Shown: one piece after another, positions 5,579-6,715 of the stretch
Position numbering within the stretch: the first letter of the stretch is position 1
Layout of the letters: each line of letters opens with the position of its first letter
Assembly: GCA_011526335.1 (NCBI GenBank)
Contig: WTJB01000176.1
Span: 1 to 6,715 of the forward strand
Direction: 5' to 3'
DNA: 6,715 bases
DNA from: Candidatus Arcticimaribacter sp.
Lineage (GTDB): Bacteria; Bacteroidota; Bacteroidia; Flavobacteriales; Flavobacteriaceae
Notes under the pieces: model-generated
What the model saw: the letters and a program-made list of their open reading frames with translations, nothing else
Told to the model about the DNA's origin: nothing
Database searches by the model: none
Program-made: the position numbers and the translations under genes

Positions 5579-6046
5579 TTATTTACTATCGACCAATTTG
5601 GTTTTAAGAACAATTACTCCTGCTCGGCCCAGTTGACCGTATTTGTTGATTTCCGACATGCTATTCAAAATCCTTACTTCGGTGATGAGAGGAGCCAATT
5701 GCATGGGTGACATAGGGGGGAAATCAAACTGAGTACCGTCGATAACCCAAAGCGGAAACTTTTTCCCAGTAGAAAAAGAGGCCGCTGTTCTTAGTATAGG
5801 GATTCCACTGTCTTGCTTTCCTCCTGGAATGTAGTAACGCAAGGCCAAAAACCAGGTTTGAGCGGTCTCGTCAATTCCGTATTCATTTAAACCTTGCTTC
5901 GCAAATTCTTCAATTTCTTTTTTGCGCTTTTCTGCCTTTAACAGGGCTCGTATTTCTTTTTTACTGAGCTCTTTTGCCTCAATTTCTTGTTGGGCATATC
6001 CATTAAAAGCCACCAAAGTCAAGGCCGCTAAAACAAGCTTTTTCAT
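5579..6046 (-). CDS. Secreted TonB-receptor plug-like domain protein
   Basis: This 155-residue exported protein has a Sec signal peptide (1-18, NGYA-QQ), a Lys/Glu-rich helical segment (22-52), and a C-terminal part resembling the plug domain of SusC-type TonB-dependent receptors. The matches are FPLWVIDG (97-104), equivalent to the plug motif PLYVIDG, and the block 119-150: ITEVRILNS, then NKYGQLGRAGVIVLKTK, equivalent to the SusC pattern of VLKDASA followed by YGSRGANGVILITTK. No beta-barrel follows, and the ORF ends five residues after the plug-like end, so it is a free-standing plug rather than a receptor. Sibling genes of this kind could act as adaptors or be derived from a receptor, but no function is established here. 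It has its own promoter (6063-6095). I am confident of export and fairly confident of the plug resemblance. Confidence 0.75.
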   Translation of the reverse strand: MKKLVLAALTLVAFNGYAQQEIEAKELSKKEIRALLKAEKRKKEIEEFAKQGLNEYGIDETAQTWFLALRYYIPGGKQDSGIPILRTAASFSTGKKFPLWVIDGTQFDFPPMSPMQLAPLITEVRILNSMSEINKYGQLGRAGVIVLKTKLVDSK

Positions 6047-6062
6047 GCTGCTATTTTTATTT

Positions 6063-6095
6063 CAAATGTATGAAAAACGAACTGGCTTTATCCAA
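6063..6095 (-). promoter_or_regulatory. Promoter of the plug-like gene
   Basis: On the minus strand, TTG (6095-6093), a 22-nt spacer and TACATTTG (6070-6063) match the Bacteroidota -33/-7 pattern, with an exact TAnnTTTG. The distance from the element to the ATG at 6046 is 16 nt, leaving a short A-rich leader and no Shine-Dalgarno site. It lies between the PAS gene stop and this gene, so the gene need not depend on read-through. Confidence 0.62.
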
Positions 6096-6106
6096 GCAAG
6101 GAGCGG

Positions 6107-6598
6107 TTAATCCGACTCGGGTAACTCCCTTTCAAAGGCCAAAAAGTTGGTGAGCTTGTCTTTGTGATTGTAGACAGGAACAATTTTAATATCGCATAGA
6201 TAGGCCTCTCCATTCTTACGATAATTAACCAAAGAGCCGCTAAAAGTGTGGTTTTTGGCTAAACCTTCTCGCAGTTGTTTTCTTGTTGCACTTGAGGTTT
6301 CCTCTCCCTGTAAAAACTTAGGTCGTTTTCCCAAGGCAAAAGTCTTGGAGTACCCTGTCATGTCTTTAAAACCATCGCTTACCCAAACAATCGATTGGTT
6401 GGCTTTGGTCAATACCAAAGCTTCATAGTCCTCTTCAAATACTTTCTGGGTGAGCGCAGTGGTTAAACTGTCTTTTAAAATGGCTTTTAAATGAGCTAGG
6501 TCATTCTTTTTTTGGAATTCACGCACCATGTTTTGATAGTTCTGAAGGTGAATATCAAAACTCAACAAGGGAGAAATATACTTCTTTCCTTTTTCCAT
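6107..6598 (-). CDS. Stand-alone PAS-domain protein, LOV-like without the photoactive Cys
   Basis: This is a 163-residue cytoplasmic sensor-type protein with no kinase or other output domain. Residues 1-50 are helical and charged. Residues about 55-158 form one PAS domain: ALVLTKANQSIVWVSDGFKDMTGYS (60-84), GKRPKFLQGEET (90-101), an REGL helix, LVNYRKNGEAYLCDIKIVPVYN (123-144), then LTNFLAFERE (149-158). The layout is that of LOV-type PAS domains (GRNCRFLQG, NYRKDG), but the adduct-forming Cys is Pro93, the second flavin Asn is Cys135 and the beta-strand Gln is Glu156. Only Asn125 of the flavin set remains, so LOV photochemistry is not expected. It could bind another ligand or act by protein contact through its helical N-terminus. 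The only nearby start is ATG 6598, 7 nt after an exact -7 element. Confidence 0.85.
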   Translation of the reverse strand: MEKGKKYISPLLSFDIHLQNYQNMVREFQKKNDLAHLKAILKDSLTTALTQKVFEEDYEALVLTKANQSIVWVSDGFKDMTGYSKTFALGKRPKFLQGEETSSATRKQLREGLAKNHTFSGSLVNYRKNGEAYLCDIKIVPVYNHKDKLTNFLAFERELPESD

Positions 6599-6605
6599 TA
6601 CGCTA

Positions 6606-6634
6606 CAAAATTAGATCCTAAAGGCTTGGTCGAA
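6606..6634 (-). promoter_or_regulatory. Promoter of the PAS gene
   Basis: TAATTTTG (6613-6606, minus strand) is an exact TAnnTTTG -7 element, with TTCG (6634-6631) 17 nt upstream as a one-mismatch -33 element. Only 7 nt separate the element from the ATG at 6598, so the transcript would have a leader of a few nucleotides at most. The remaining DNA to the window end (6635-6715) is AT-rich and shows no gene I can support. Confidence 0.55.
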
Positions 6635-6715
6635 CCTGGTGTGGATAGTTTAACAATCAATTGGTATTACAAGGTAGTCATTTTTTTTAAAATCAGGGAT
6701 TTAGAAAAAGCCCTA

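Noticed and set aside
6106..6125. Terminator after the PAS gene (GAGCGG/CCGACTC pairing)
   Set aside because: The stem is imperfect, overlaps the stop codon and has no U tract on the minus strand.
6107..6598. Blue-light LOV photoreceptor
   Set aside because: The adduct-forming Cys is Pro93, and two of the flavin-contact positions are also changed.
6599..6715. Open plus-strand reading frame running to the window edge
   Set aside because: Only about 39 codons, no ATG, no promoter on that strand, and no recognisable protein motif; an open frame of this size is expected by chance.

Overview
This window looks like chromosomal DNA from a member of the Bacteroidota, most likely a flavobacterium-like lineage. 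The evidence is AT-leaning coding sequence, promoters of the Bacteroidota type (an exact TAnnTTTG -7 element at three places), few Shine-Dalgarno sites, short Sec signal peptides ending in A-Q, and Bacteroidota-typical protein types: a TonB-receptor plug-like secreted protein, a small outer-membrane barrel, and a lipoprotein with no recognisable family.

Layout. Positions 1-1284 (minus strand) hold a LysE/RhtB-type exporter followed 18 bp later by an HMG-CoA lyase cut off by the window edge. A 65-bp divergent spacer leads to a plus-strand cluster (1350-3781) of three closely spaced genes: a DUF3050 heme-oxygenase-like fold protein, a secreted M28 zinc aminopeptidase and a small beta-barrel protein. 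It ends in a textbook UUCG-loop terminator. Facing it, 3831 to about 4000 contains a minus-strand terminator and two further hairpins whose G-U pairs only work in minus-strand RNA. I propose this as a structured RNA or a tiny-ORF transcript. Then come a 99-residue three-helix membrane protein (minus), a 369-bp spacer carrying a candidate 27-residue Cys-rich peptide and two inverted repeats, a lipoprotein (plus), a secreted plug-like protein (minus) and a stand-alone PAS protein (minus).

How the genes work together. HMG-CoA lyase belongs to leucine/ketone-body carbon flow, and an amino-acid exporter next to it fits amino-acid handling, though that link is inference. The DUF3050-M28-barrel group is an apparent operon whose joint purpose is unknown. 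No mobile element, CRISPR array, tRNA or rRNA is visible. I see no defence or biosynthetic system. The most unusual items are the minus-strand RNA candidate at 3831-3996, the free-standing plug-like protein, and the Cys-rich small ORF.
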